Below are positions 47,432 to 59,123 of a DNA stretch of 64,000 bases, piece after piece. Location: positions 2,232,001 to 2,296,000 of the forward strand of contig JAGPNK010000005.1 in NCBI GenBank assembly GCA_020746835.1. The letters are read 5' to 3'. How positions within the stretch are numbered: the first letter of the stretch is position 1; the number at the start of each line of letters is the position of its first letter. Position numbers and translations under genes: made by a program. Under the pieces are notes generated by a model that saw only the letters and a list, made by a program, of their open reading frames with translations, made no database searches and had not been told where the DNA came from. Source of the stretch: Stachybotrys elegans. Taxonomy: Eukaryota > Ascomycota > Sordariomycetes > Hypocreales > Stachybotryaceae.

Positions 47432-48776
47432 ATGGCCCGCCGCGATTCCGAAGAGCCTGTGGCTCTCTTGACTCCTGAGGAGCAGGAGCGCGAGGCCAAG
47501 ACCGAAGACCACGATATCGAGGCCAACGCGACAGCGGCCAAGAACCCCCGTGCCCAGAACCTCGATCACGAATATACTGTCCCTACCACCGTCAAGTTCG
47601 CCTGGTTGGGTACTTACTTCTTCATCTCTCTCGCCCTGACTCTCTACAACAAGGTTGTCCTCGGCACGGTAAGCATCATCCCCCTCACTCCTCTTCCTCA
47701 TCGTCCAACGTCGCCAGTGGCTGGGTCACGCCACATGCCGCATTCCAGCCAACGCATCCTGAGGTCTCTTTCCCCAGGAGGCCAAGCGACATGCCTGAGA
47801 ACTCAATTCATCCCATGAGACAACGAAGCAGAAGGCTAAAACTAAGACATTCTAGTTCAAATTCCCATGGCTCTTGACCTTCCTCCACGCTTCCTTCTCC
47901 AGTCTTGGCACCTACGCCATGATGCACCTGGGCTACTTCAAGCTGTCGCGACTGGGCCGTCGTGAGAACCTCGCCCTGCTGGCCTTTAGCGCCCTCTTCA
48001 CCGCCAACATTGCCGTCTCCAACCTGTCCCTGGCTATGGTCTCGGTTCCCTTCTACCAGACGATGCGCATGCTTTGCCCCATCTTCACCATCCTCATCTT
48101 CCGCGTCTGGTACTCGCGCACCTACAGCACCATGACTTACATGTCTCTGGTGCCTCTGATCATTGGTGCCGCTATGACGACTGTCGGCGAGATGAGCTTC
48201 ACCGATGCCGGCTTCCTCCTCACCATCTTCGGCGTTATCCTGGCTGCCACCAAGGTATGATGCGCATTTCTATTTACGGGTGTCAAAGAATAAGACTAAC
48301 GAGCATAATAGACCGTTGTGACCAACCGATTCATGACCGGTTCCCTGGCTCTGCCTCCTGTCGAGTTCCTCATGCGCATGTCTCCCCTGGCCGCTCTCCA
48401 GGCTCTCGCCTGCGCCACCGCGACTGGCGAGGTCGGCGCGTTTGCCAACCTCTTCTCCTCAGGCGAGGTCTCCGTTCTCCCCTCCATCCTGTCCCTTGGC
48501 GGCAACGGTTTCCTCGCTTTCCTCCTCAACATCTCATCTTTCAACACCAACAAGCTCGCTGGTGCCCTGACTATGACTGTCTGCGGCAACCTGAAGCAGT
48601 GCTTGACTGTTGCCCTGGGTATTTTCCTCTTTAACGTTACCATCAACCTGCTCAACGGCGCCGGTATGGCCGTCACTATGGTTGGCGCTGGTATCTACAG
48701 CAAGGCCGAGCTGGACAACAAGAAGAAGAAGGCCGAGGCTCAGTACAAGCCAGTGGCTCAGAGCCAGCAGTCATGA
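47432..48776 (+). CDS. Triose-phosphate-transporter / nucleotide-sugar-transporter family membrane protein
   Basis: A 366-aa protein of the drug/metabolite transporter superfamily (TPT/DUF250 branch). Exons are 47432-47668, 47856-48254 and 48312-48776; the introns are 187 and 57 bp, both between codons. The N-terminal 50 residues are hydrophilic and acidic. About ten hydrophobic segments follow, beginning with FAWLGTYFFISLALTLYNK; the Tyr-Asn-Lys pair after the first helix is a hallmark of this family. SVPFYQTMRMLCPIFTILI and the later NGFLAFLLNISSFNTNK helix also fit. The tail is Lys-rich (DNKKKKAEAQYK), perhaps a retrieval-like signal. The substrate cannot be told from sequence; Golgi or ER transport of a nucleotide sugar or phosphate ester is the usual role. 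The first intron is long for this window. Confidence 0.9.
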
Positions 48777-50139
48777 GCTTAGCGCGGAAGCGCATTTCCC
48801 CCCCCATCATGTTGGATTTTTTCTGAATTAAACTTGTTCCAATCAATGATATCATAGAATGCGAGGATGGGATGTACGAGGAAAGGCGCATCGAAATAGG
48901 TCGGCGGCATGTAAATTCTTGCTCACTTCCCTTTCAACCTAATCCTTCGCATTGCATAGCCACGTTGCACGAGCCGGCGTCAAATCCCGACGGGCATCAG
49001 CGACCTTTTTTCATGCTTCTCTCTCCTCGACAGACCTCCTCCTCTTCTTTTCTATTATCCAACTTTACAGCTCGACATTTGCACTCCCTCACATGAGACA
49101 GGGTGTTGCTCGTCGTGGCATGAGTCACGGGAACCTCCGGCGTTAGGGAAAGAAATGTCTGGAAGGAGGCATAAAAACGCACACCAAGATCCCCTTTTTG
49201 AGAAACATCTTACTTAATTAACACCGACATCCTCGGAGTCCTAGGATAGTATAACCTCATCCGGGTTTTCTTTTCTGTCTTTTACCTTTTTCCTGTCGTT
49301 TTCTTTTTGGTGTTGGTTTTTGATTACTTCCTCTTGTTTATCTTGACACTTTCTTGATCATTATTAGAGAATGGGAGGAGCAGAACACAAAGGCACATAT
49401 AGGTGTATAAATATGAACATCGATAAATACTACTACCACCATTATCCCATGCTTCCGTGTGCACCTCCGTCTCTCTCTGTGTGTGCGTGTGTGTGTGTGT
49501 GTGTATCGGTCTACGTACGCTCCTAGGTTGATCTTCCTGGGGTTTCAGGAGTCGGCGTTTCGGGAACCTGCAGAGCATGGTTGGATGCGTCGCATGATCC
49601 TGTGAGTCAGCCCGCGTAGATCGCACCAGGGGGGCGCTACAGCGGTGTTGTTCTTTTTGCATTTGCGGGTAGCGTAGAGGGAAACGTATGATCATGGCAA
49701 ATCTAGCATCTTTTGCAAATACTAACAGACCCCCTTGGTTTTTTCTTGTTTCACTCCTGCAGATATGCCGCTGAAACACTAACGTCTACGTAATGCTCTT
49801 CCTTTTTTCTCCACCGCCAGGTGGTGTACAACGTAAGTATGATTTTTTTGCCAAGCCAGGATGGCGTAAACAGTTTGCGTAAGTGAGCGAAGGAAGTAGA
49901 GGGAATGAATTGTGTGTAAATGCTGTTTGTAGTATTGGCTATTTGTTTCAAAGCTTTGCCTTTCCCCTCCCTTTTCCGAAAACGCCTGGTACACGCCTTG
50001 CTGGTAATATCAATGCCGGGATAATATGTAGAATCAGAAAAAGAAACAAAGAGGAAGAAAGGGTTGTCAAGGGAAGGTGAGAGTGCACGTTGGCTTGGCG
50101 GGGTGTGAATGTTTGATGTTTGTGCGGCACGGGTAGCCC
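48777..50139. other. Shared 3' region, transporter / DUF155 gene
   Basis: 1.4 kb separate converging stop codons. It contains a TG dinucleotide repeat at about 49478-49504. No gene is supported. Confidence 0.55.
49478..49504. repeat. GT dinucleotide microsatellite
   Basis: About 13 GT units with one interruption lie in the convergent 3' region. Confidence 0.85.
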
Positions 50140-52185
50140 TCAGGTGTCATGGTGCAAGGGTGAGTGCGGCAGCACGTTGCACGAGGTGTCGTGTCGCAGG
50201 GTCCAGATGCCGTTTTTGACGTCGTCGAGCGAGGCGTTCGGCTCGAGACCCAATGCGACGGCCAGGACCTCGAGGTCGCTGGGGGCGCGGAGGTCGTGCG
50301 GCGGTGAGATGGTGCCATCGTCGCCTTGAAGCAGGACGGGCGGCGGTTGATGTGCCCCAGAAGCCCATGTAACGGCGCTGGCCGTCTTGTTCTTGTCCTC
50401 GCGGCGGCTGCGCTCCAGCATGCCGAAGCGCAGGCCGACCTCGGTTACGGTGACAAGGATACTGACAATGATAAGGATGATGATGATCCAGGTGATGGAG
50501 CTCATCTTGGCGTCGGCGACTGAATCGGACAGGATCTCGGCCAAGTCCAGGAATACACGGCAGCGCTCGTTGAGCACCTTGATGCGCGGGTCGATCTCAA
50601 GGTACTCCCGGATCGCGGCGTACAACGGGTGAAGCGTGGGTTCCGAATCCCAGAAGAAGTTGGGCACATCTAGGATGTTGGATGCTGCAGATTCCATGTT
50701 AGACATACGTGGACTAAAGGGTGTGAGATGAGTCTTACAAAGATTGATGTCCACACGGCTCTTGAATAACCTCCCGAGGATCTTGACAATTTCCGTTCTC
50801 GTCATGTTGAGCTCGCCTGTGAGCGCCAGCGTCTTGGGCACATGCTGGGCATTCAGCATCGTCTCGCCCATACGCTCCTCGAAGAAACACAGCTTCGTGC
50901 TCTGAGCAATGGCATGGCTGATGGTAAGCTTGATCATGTGGTCCGACTGGGGAAGCAATGTGATCATATCATTGAAGACGCGAGGTCGCTGCACGTCGGC
51001 GCTGTACTCGAAGTGGAACTCCTCCGTCTCGTAGTCGTCGTGCTCGAGCGGTCTCGTCAAGAGGCTTATGCCGTGCTCTGCATCCGCAAACGTCATGTCC
51101 GCCAGAATGTCCTTCTCCTGGTGCTCGGTGAAGTTCCAGAACACCACCACACCGTAGGAGAAGACGAACATCTCGGCAAAGTTCTTCGCTTCGGGCGCCA
51201 GTCGATTGATGGGAGAAAATCTGTGCTCGTCGCGGAACGGGTCGCCGCTGGAACCATCATGTGGAGGGTGCTCGCCAAAGTTGGGTGAGGCGCGTCGGTC
51301 TCGGCCTGGGCTGTTGGAAAAGGCATCGTCGTCGAAGTATCCCTCGTGATGGTCGCGCTGCTCGCTGCGCTCAATCTCCAAGTCCAGCACCGTCTTGCCC
51401 GTGCCGGGCGTCTTGAGGATGGGCCGACTTCGCACTCGGTAACCCTCGGTGCCATTGAGCAAGGGCAGCTGGTAGATGACATAGAGGCAGTCGTCGTAGA
51501 GTTTCGTCTTGGCCTCGTGTTTTTTCCGCAGGAACTCGGCGGCAGACTTGACCTTGAAGGCTTGAGCGGTGCAGTAGGCTGTCAGCCTGCTAACCTTCTC
51601 GGTTCGCTGCATCTTAGGCAGCCTCTCGGCATAGCTCTTGCCACGGATTCCGCCTCTCTTCTTGAGCACGTCGAGCTCTTCGTCTTTGAGTGGGCGGCTC
51701 TCGTCGTCTTGTAGTCTTCTCGCTAGCACGCCATCGCTCTCGATTTCTTCATCGACGTCCTCCCTCTCGTCGGTTTCGGGCAGCAGGACCAACTTCTCGC
51801 TAATCTTGGTGGTTCTCGAGGGCATTGGCTGGCCAGTGCGGGATTGCACGCTGGCCAGGCCTCCTGACGATAGGCGTCGGACATTCTGCGGGCTCCCTGG
51901 GGACCTCTGTGCCTGGAGAGGCGCGACGGGGGGGATTCGAGGCTGCCCAGATGGAATCTGGGAGCTGTACTGGAGGACGTTGTCGACAGTCATGAAGCGC
52001 ATGGGCAATCGGCCAGGGGGGCCGGCGGCGGTGTCCTGACGCTGTAGAGCTCTCCTCGGGTTGGATCTCTGCCTCGAGTCTGTCACCTAAGTATGCAGCT
52101 GTCAGTTACATCTGGGTCGGGAGGCTGGTTTTGCGCGGCCAAGTGGAGATCGTACTAGGACCGAAGGCCTCTGCTTGGAGGACAT
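50140..52185 (-). CDS. DUF155 family protein (Rmd1/Rmd8/Sif2-like)
   Basis: A 640-aa protein related to yeast Rmd1 and Rmd8 and fission-yeast Sif2. Exons on the minus strand are 52185-52156 (10 codons), 52086-50739 and 50684-50140; the introns are 68 and 54 bp. The second exon has no in-frame ATG at its start, so the small first exon (MSSKQRPSVL) is needed. The 54-bp intron has a multiple-of-three length and no in-frame stop, but it carries GTAAGA, CTAAC and CAG signals. Its removal gives VDINLSSNILDVPNFFWD, the conserved core of the family. Residues 1-170 are low complexity. The DUF155 region runs from about 175 to 545 (MFVFSYGVVVFWNFT, then LFFEER-like and FFWDSEP parts). One membrane segment near 550-570 follows (ITWIIIILIIVSILVTV). 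Relatives anchor in mitochondria or at internal membranes; the role is not firmly known. Confidence 0.88.
50685..50738 (-). other. 54-bp stop-free intron in the DUF155 gene
   Basis: Spliced, the flanking residues match the family exactly. Unspliced, the reading frame continues with 18 extra residues. Donor GTAAGA, branch TCTAAC and acceptor CAG are all present. Confidence 0.8.
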
Positions 52186-54003
52186 GGTTGTCGATCAAGC
52201 TGCTGGGCAGCTGTCGACGGCTACCAAGTAATCGATATGGCTATATGGAAGGATGGCGCCGGCGCATATCGATGTGGGATAATCAGAGCGATGATTCGAA
52301 GCTTGGGGGTGCGAGAGGCCAGGCTCATAACAGAGGAAGCGAACGTATAGACGTTGGGGCGGGTTGTTTTTGGAGAAGTTCCCAATCAATTGGTACGCTA
52401 GCAATGACCTCATGCAATGGTAATCCCCACGTTGCATGTTGCCTATTGCCTACCCTAGACCGGCTCATCTTTTGTTCCAGACGCAGGGAGGAGGGCAGGG
52501 TTGTCTCTATTGATGGGTCAATGTCTGCGAGTTTATGGGTTGCTTATTTATTTCTGTGTCGGGTAATTAATTCCTATGACCATGGTAGATGCAGCGTGAG
52601 GCCGTCAAGAACCAGTTGTCGACGGACATTACGTACCATCTTCCACCGTCCGCATTGGACCAGGAGACAGTAAATCAGAAGAACGAGGAGATATTGATAA
52701 AAGGGGCGTCATTGCTTCCAACATATCGGGACAGCCGGCGCAGTCATTATCACAACATGACATTGTACGACTGACCGCTGGTATCACCATACTAGAGTTA
52801 TGCATGAGAAACCTCGGCCAGGCGCAGGGAGCCCTGGTCCTCGAACAAAAGCGTAGTCAGTAATTATAGTACTTCAAGATTGCCTGCTCGGACGTCATGT
52901 TATGCGAGATCTCGGTCATATCAACGACGTGAGAAAAAAAACAGAATGAACCCCACTGAGCTTTGACGCAGACATCAACACATTTCAACAAGGGATGCAA
53001 TGAAGGGACGTCGATGAGATGGACAGTGGTCAGATGGAAGGCTGATGGGAGGACGATGGAACGAGACGGGAATAGCGTCGCGGATCGAGCAACTGACACA
53101 TGCACCTGGACAATGCAGCGCTGCCTGATGGGCACTGGCGGCCAAAAAAGCTTGGTTGGCAGTTGGTTGGCCCGCTGAAATAAATGCATTAAAAGCAGAT
53201 CCTTGATTGCCGGGAGCAAGCCGGCCAATCAGAGACCGCCCCTGGTCGGTTGCTGGGCGGTTGACCGGTTGTTTGTTTACCTCGCCTCACCTTGGCCACT
53301 GCAGGCTTCAGACCCCGCCAAAATCGTCACCCAGGCTTGTCTCGCTTTGCATCCAGCTGCCAATCTGGTATTATCCGCTGTCTTTCTTGTCCGCCCTTTA
53401 TTACCTTCTTCACTTTGATATTGACATTATTGACATCGGCATCGGCATTGGCATTTGCATCTGCATTGACCCTGCAAGAAGCCCGTCCTGCGGTGACAAA
53501 CAAACCCTGCTTGTTTGCTACCTTGACTTCAACTTTTCCACACCGTTCCGTCTCACATTGTTCCTTTTCTGCACCACCCTCATCGCCATCCCGGGGTATA
53601 ACATCGAATCTGCATTTCGCAAACATACCTCAGCCCGCCGGCTCGGCCTAGATACCCATCCTCTCATATTCTGGGCAGCTCTGTACACCTGCTGCCGCCT
53701 GCGTTTGCCTTCTCAGCCCCAGCTTCTTCCCGCATTCCACGACTCTCGAGCCGCCTGCTGTACGCATACTCTCCGCTGCTCGAAGCCATCGGCCCCCATC
53801 ATCAAACTCGACCTTGAAACCATGCATTGACGGCGCTTGGCCGGGTACTCCAAGATCACACCTGCTGGTAGGCCCGAACCGTTGTCCAGGCCGCTTGCAG
53901 GCAAGACTTGGTAACAAGTAAATAGAAACAGCAATAGCAAAGTAACAAACAAACGCCCACTGCTGTCTTCTGTTTGGACCGACCGCTGTCAGCCTGACCA
54001 AAA
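52186..54003. promoter_or_regulatory. Divergent promoter, DUF155 gene / IQGAP
   Basis: 1.8 kb separate opposing start codons. CCAATCAG lies at about 53225-53232. A degenerate GGCATY hexamer tract at about 53432-53466 is followed by a CT-rich leader. A 207-codon frame at 53207-53830 overlaps this leader, lacks a known domain and is rejected. Confidence 0.5.
53432..53466. repeat. Degenerate GGCATY hexamer tract
   Basis: About six imperfect copies of a 6-bp unit lie in the IQGAP upstream region. The stretch contains GCATCTGCAT (53457-53466), which also occurs in each unit of the UBE2C upstream repeat. Confidence 0.7.
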
Positions 54004-57000
54004 ATGTCCGTCCGGCCTCATCCTCTCCGTCAATCGCACACGGTCGACTTTGGTGCCAACTCGATCCAACGTTTTCCTTCGACCACATCATCATCGGCGT
54101 CATCCGGCTACTCCTCTACGTCTGACCACAGCCGTGGAACACAGTACTCCTCAGCCTCCAGCGGCTACACTCCTACCACTCCCGGCCACAAGCGCGGGCA
54201 GAGCGATGTCCTAGCTCGGGCTAGAACCTTTGAAGCAGCTGGTGACATGTACAGCCCAAAGAAGGATCAAGTAAATATCTATAGCTCCGCGCGCCAGTCC
54301 CTGCGCCCTCTACCACAGGCTCCCGCCCCTACGCCCGCCACAGCGACGCCCACGACGCCGCCTCGACAGTCTCCGCGCCATGAGCGAGGCAAGAGTGTCG
54401 ACATCGAGAAGGTGACGCGCTTCGAACACCATGGCCAGCAGTCTCCGACTACGCCGCCCAGGGCCTTGCCTCTGCGACCCAACTCGATGATGCTCAGTCG
54501 ATCCGATTCTGTCTTTCGAGGATCCGCCGCCGTACCTCGGAGCCAGGAGCCCCCATCACCTCCAATACATGGCCACGATCACAGCCACACTCACACGCAC
54601 ACGCGCTCACACTCTCGCACCTTGTCAAGCACCACTCACATTGCCCGACCGGATCTTGAACAGCTCGGTCGATCCTCAACAAGTCAGCTGAGGACCCTGT
54701 CACGTCTCGCCCAGTCTGATTCGGCTGATGGCTTCAAAATGACGGCACCAACGCAGGAGGTCGTTGGCCTACGCGGACGCCGAAAGCTACAGCGAGCAGA
54801 CAAACCGGACGCTTCTCGAGGCTACAAGACCGGAGGCTACGGCTGGGAAGGACGAAACTGGATGGACAAGCAGCGCCAGTTTCTCCAGGCATATGAATAT
54901 CTGTGTCATATCGGCGAGGCCAAGGAGTGGATCGAAGACGTTATTAACAAGCCTCTCCCCCCTATTGTTGAGCTGGAGGAGGCCCTGCGAAATGGCGTCA
55001 CCCTGGCAGAGGTTGTGGCAGCTCTCAACCCCGACAAACGCTACCGCATATTCCACCACCCCAAGTTACAGTACCGGCACTCGGATAACATTGCCATCTT
55101 CTTCCGCTACCTCGATGAAGTCGACTTGCCAGACCTTTTCCGCTTCGAACTCATTGATCTTTACGAAAAGAAGAACATCCCAAAGGTCATCTACTGCATC
55201 CACGCACTTAGCTGGCTTCTATTTCGACAGGGTATCCTCGACTTTCGCATCGGTAACCTTGTTGGACAACTCGAATTTGAGCACCATGAGCTGGAGGAAA
55301 TGCAAAAGGGCCTGGATAAGCTTGGGGTTAACATGCCCAGCTTCGGCAATATGGGTGCCGATTTTGGCGTCCCCGAGCCCGAGCCTGAGCCCGAGGAAAC
55401 CGAGGAGGAAAGGATCGATCGGGAGCTGCACGAAAACGAGGAGTCGGTGGTCGAACTGCAAGCACAAGTACGAGGTGCTCTGCTACGACTCCGCCTGGGA
55501 AACATGATGCAGGAGTTGTGGAACCAAGAAGAGTGGCTGATCGACCTCCAAGCGCGCATCCGCGGCGACTTCACCCGGCAAATCATGGACTATCGACTCC
55601 AGATGAGGCGCTTCGCCGTTCAGCTCCAGAGCGCCGCTCGAGGATTCCTTGTCCGGCGGCGAACGAACAGGAGGGAACAGATCCTGGAGGCCCTTGAACC
55701 AGATGTGCTTGAGCTCCAGAGCATGATCCGGGCGAAGAAGGTCCGTGACGAGGTACGGGATTTAAGGTCAAACCTGGCTCGTTGCGGAGGACCCATCCGG
55801 GAGATCCAGGCCATGGCCAGAGGCCTTCTGCTTCGAAGGGGCATGGCTGCCCAGCATCGCGAAACCAAGCAGAGCTCTGGATCTGTCGAGAAGCTCCAGG
55901 CTGCCGTCCGAGGAATGCTACTGCGAGAAAAGGTCTCGCAGGATCTTCACGAGCTGCAGCAACAGGAACCTACCATAACAATGGTACAAGCCGCGGCGCG
56001 GGCACTGCTGACTAGGAACCGCATGGACCGCCAGAACGAGCAGCTTCGCGCTTTTGGCCCCGCATGGACTGCGATCCAGGCTGCTATTCGCGGCTCGCTG
56101 GCTCGAGCAGAGACGAGCTCACTTAAGGCAGAGCTTGCCCACCACACGCCCGAGATCCAGCAGCTGCAGGCCATGATCCGCGCGGGAGCCGTCCGACGAG
56201 AAGTTACCGACACTCTCAATGCTCTCAGCGAGCAGGAGGCGGAGGTCATCCGTCTTCAAGGTCTTATTAGAGGCATGCTCGAGAGGAATAGGGTCTCGTC
56301 AGATCTCCAGCAGCTCGACAATCAGACTCCCGAGATTACGAGCTTGCAGGGCTATATTAGAGGGTTCCTGCAACGCAAGCAACACGAGGCGTTTATGGAC
56401 GAGCTGAAGTCGCATTCGCCCGAGATAACAACATTCCAATCCATCCTCCGAGCAGTCGTGGTTAGGGCCAACGTCGCCGAATTGCTCTCCGAGCTTGAGG
56501 AGGAGGAGCCCTCGATTGTTGAACTCCAATCGGCTGCCCGAGCATTCATGGTCCGCGCGCGCTTCGAGGAGAAGAAGAGGTTCTTCAACGAGAACATGCA
56601 GAAGGTAGTCAAGATCCAGAGCTTTGTCCGCGCCAAGATTCAAGGCGAGGCCTACAAGAGCTTGACAACGGGCAAGAACCCACCTGTCGGCGCTGTCAAG
56701 AACTTTGTTCACCTTCTCAACGATAGCGACTTTGACTTTAACGAGGAGATCGAGTTCGAGCGCATGCGCAAGACGGTGGTTCAGCAGGTGCGCCAGAACG
56801 AGATGCTGGAGCAATACATCGATCAGCTCGACATCAAGATTGCCCTCCTCGTCAAGAACAAGATTACTCTGGACGAAGTTGTGAGGCACCAGCACAACTT
56901 TGGTGGGCATACCATGGGCCTGCTCGCCAACTCCTCCATGTCCTCCGCCAACCAGTTCGATCTGAAGGCACTCAATAAGAGCTCCAGGAGGAAGCTCGAG

Positions 57001-59123
57001 TCGTACCAGCAGCTCTTCTTCAACCTTCAGACGCAGCCACAATACCTCGCCCGCCTCTTCAAGCGAATCCGAGAGCAGGGCACGGCTGAGAAGGAGTGCA
57101 AGCGCATTGAGCTTCTCATGATGAGTCTGTTTGGCTATGCCCAGAAGCGCCGAGAGGAATACTACCTGCTCAAGCTCATTGCCAGGTCGATCCGCGAGGA
57201 AATTGAGGGTTCCATGGTCCTCCAGGAGTACCTGCGTGGAAACTACTTCTGGCCCAAGCTGCTGGCCAACTACACTCGCTCCCCTCGCGACCGCAAGTTC
57301 CTCCGCGACCTGCTTGGCCCCTTGATCCGTGACAACATCGTCGATGACCCAGCCCTCGACCTCGAGAGCGACCCAATGCAAATCTATCGTTCCGCCATCA
57401 ACAACGAGGAGCTGCGCACTGGCCGACCCGATCCTCGACCCCGTGACGTGCCCCGCGAGGTCGCCATCAGAGATCCCGAAACCCGAAACCTCTTCATCGA
57501 CCACCTTCGTGATCTACGAGAAATCTGCAACCAGTTCTTCCTCGCCCTGGAAGATCTGCTACCCAGGATGCCGTATGGTCTTCGCTTCATCTGCAAGCAG
57601 ATGTTCGAGGCCTTGTTCCAGCACTTCAACCGCGAACCGCAGGAACACATCCTGCACATCGTAGCCAACTGGGTCTGGAGGTTCTACTTGCAACCGGCTG
57701 TGGTGAACCCCGAGAACGTTGGTGTCATTGAGAAGTCATTGAGCCCTCTTCAAAAGAGGAATCTGGGTGAGGTGGCAAAGGTCATTGGGCAGGTCGCCCT
57801 TGGCCGTCCCTTTGGCGGCGACAACATTTACCTCCAACCTCTCAACGCCTTTGTTGCTGAGTCTATGGACCGTCTTGGCCACATCGTCCAAGACCTCATC
57901 TCGGTGCCTGATGCAGAGCAGTCGTTCGACATTGACGAATTCAACGACCTGTATGCCAAGAACAAGCCCACACTCTACATCAAGATGACGGATGTCTTCG
58001 CTATCCATACCCTCGTCGCTTCCGAACTGGGTTACATGTGTCCCTCGCGCGATGACGTTCTTCGGGAGATCATGCACGATCTCGGCAGTGCTAAGAACAA
58101 CGAGAACGAAATGACAGCTGCGGGCTCCTCCGATATCAACATGTACTTGACGCCCAAGCTGCACGACATTAATGACCCGGAGGCCGAGGTCAAGGCTCTC
58201 TTCATGGAGACGAAGCGATGCGTTCTGTATATTGTACGGGTCCAGACCGGCGCCAACCTGCTCGAGATCCTCGTCAAGCCCATCACCCCGGAGGACGAGC
58301 ACAAGTGGCAGATGCTGCTGCGCGAAGACTTCGCCGATGGCGGCAGGACGCGCGGTGCCTACTCCGACGCCAAGATGGCGGACGTGACACGCATGTCGTA
58401 CTACGACCTCAAGCGTACGGCGCTGGAGAACGTGATGCGACTTGAGCACATGGGCCGCATCTCCAAGCACAACTACTACCAGGACGTGCTCAACGCCATC
58501 GCCAGCGACATCCGCACCAAGAGCCGCAGGAGGGTCCAGCGCCAGCGCGAGCTCGAGGGCGTGCGACTCACCCTCGGCAACCTCCACGAGAAGGCCAAAT
58601 ACCTCGAGCAGCAGCGCAAGAGCTACGATGACTACATCGAGTCGGCCATGGCGACGTTGCAGAATAAGAAGGGGTAAGTTGACCAGTGATCAGAATCTTC
58701 CCTGTGTACAACCACGACTAACTCTCATTGCTCTACAGAAAGAAGAGGTTTCTCCTGCCCTTCACCAAGCAGTACAACCACCAGCGTGAGCTGGAGCGCA
58801 GCGGCCGCGTGCCCAAGTTCGGCAGCTACAAGTACAGCGCGCGTGCGCTGTCGGAGAAGGGTGTGCTCGTGTCCTGGAGCGGCATGAGCGACTGGGACAA
58901 GATCAACCTGACCATCTCATGTGATGAGGTCGGCATCTTCAGCATCGAGGGCTCTCGCGGCCACATCCAGATTCCAGGCGCCAGCGCTCTTGTGCCCATC
59001 GAGGACCTCCTGCAGGCCCAGTTCGAGGCCCACCAGTTCATGAACCTCTTCGAGGGCGGGCTCAAGCTCAACGTCAACCTGCTGCTGCACCTGCTCTACA
59101 AGAAGTTTTACCGCACACAGTAA
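54004..59123 (+). CDS. IQG1: IQGAP, cytokinesis scaffold (Iqg1/Rng2/SepG type)
   Basis: A 1684-aa protein with exons 54004-58673 and 58739-59123; the 65-bp intron has GTAAGT and CTAAC signals. IQGAPs bundle actin, bind calmodulin and septation factors and build the contractile ring. Residues 1-285 are Ser/Thr/Pro-rich and include a His-Thr run from a CA microsatellite. A calponin-homology domain covers about 288-410. From about 481 to 880 there are fourteen repeats of the form hydrophobic-Leu-Gln-x(3)-Arg-(Gly/Ala), spaced about 28-30 residues; most are degenerate IQ motifs. The RasGAP-like domain covers about 1040-1300, including the FLRDLLGPLIRDNI and MPYGLRFICKQM parts. The RasGAP C-terminal domain covers about 1450-1684. 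In this family the GAP domain usually lacks the catalytic Arg and binds rather than inactivates GTPases; I did not verify the residue. The last exon ends LLHLLYKKFYRTQ. Confidence 0.96.

Noticed and set aside
50140..52086. 648-residue single-exon reading of the DUF155 gene
   Set aside because: It would start at a GTG without an ATG and include an 18-residue insert in the conserved core. The two-intron model fits the family and supplies an ATG.
53207..53830. 207-codon + frame upstream of IQGAP
   Set aside because: It is leader sequence with no domain and overlaps a low-complexity hexamer tract.
56299..57504. 401-codon minus frame
   Set aside because: It is antisense to the IQGAP repeat and GAP regions, which are clearly coding on the + strand.
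57736..58587. 283-codon minus frame
   Set aside because: It is antisense to the IQGAP C-terminal region.
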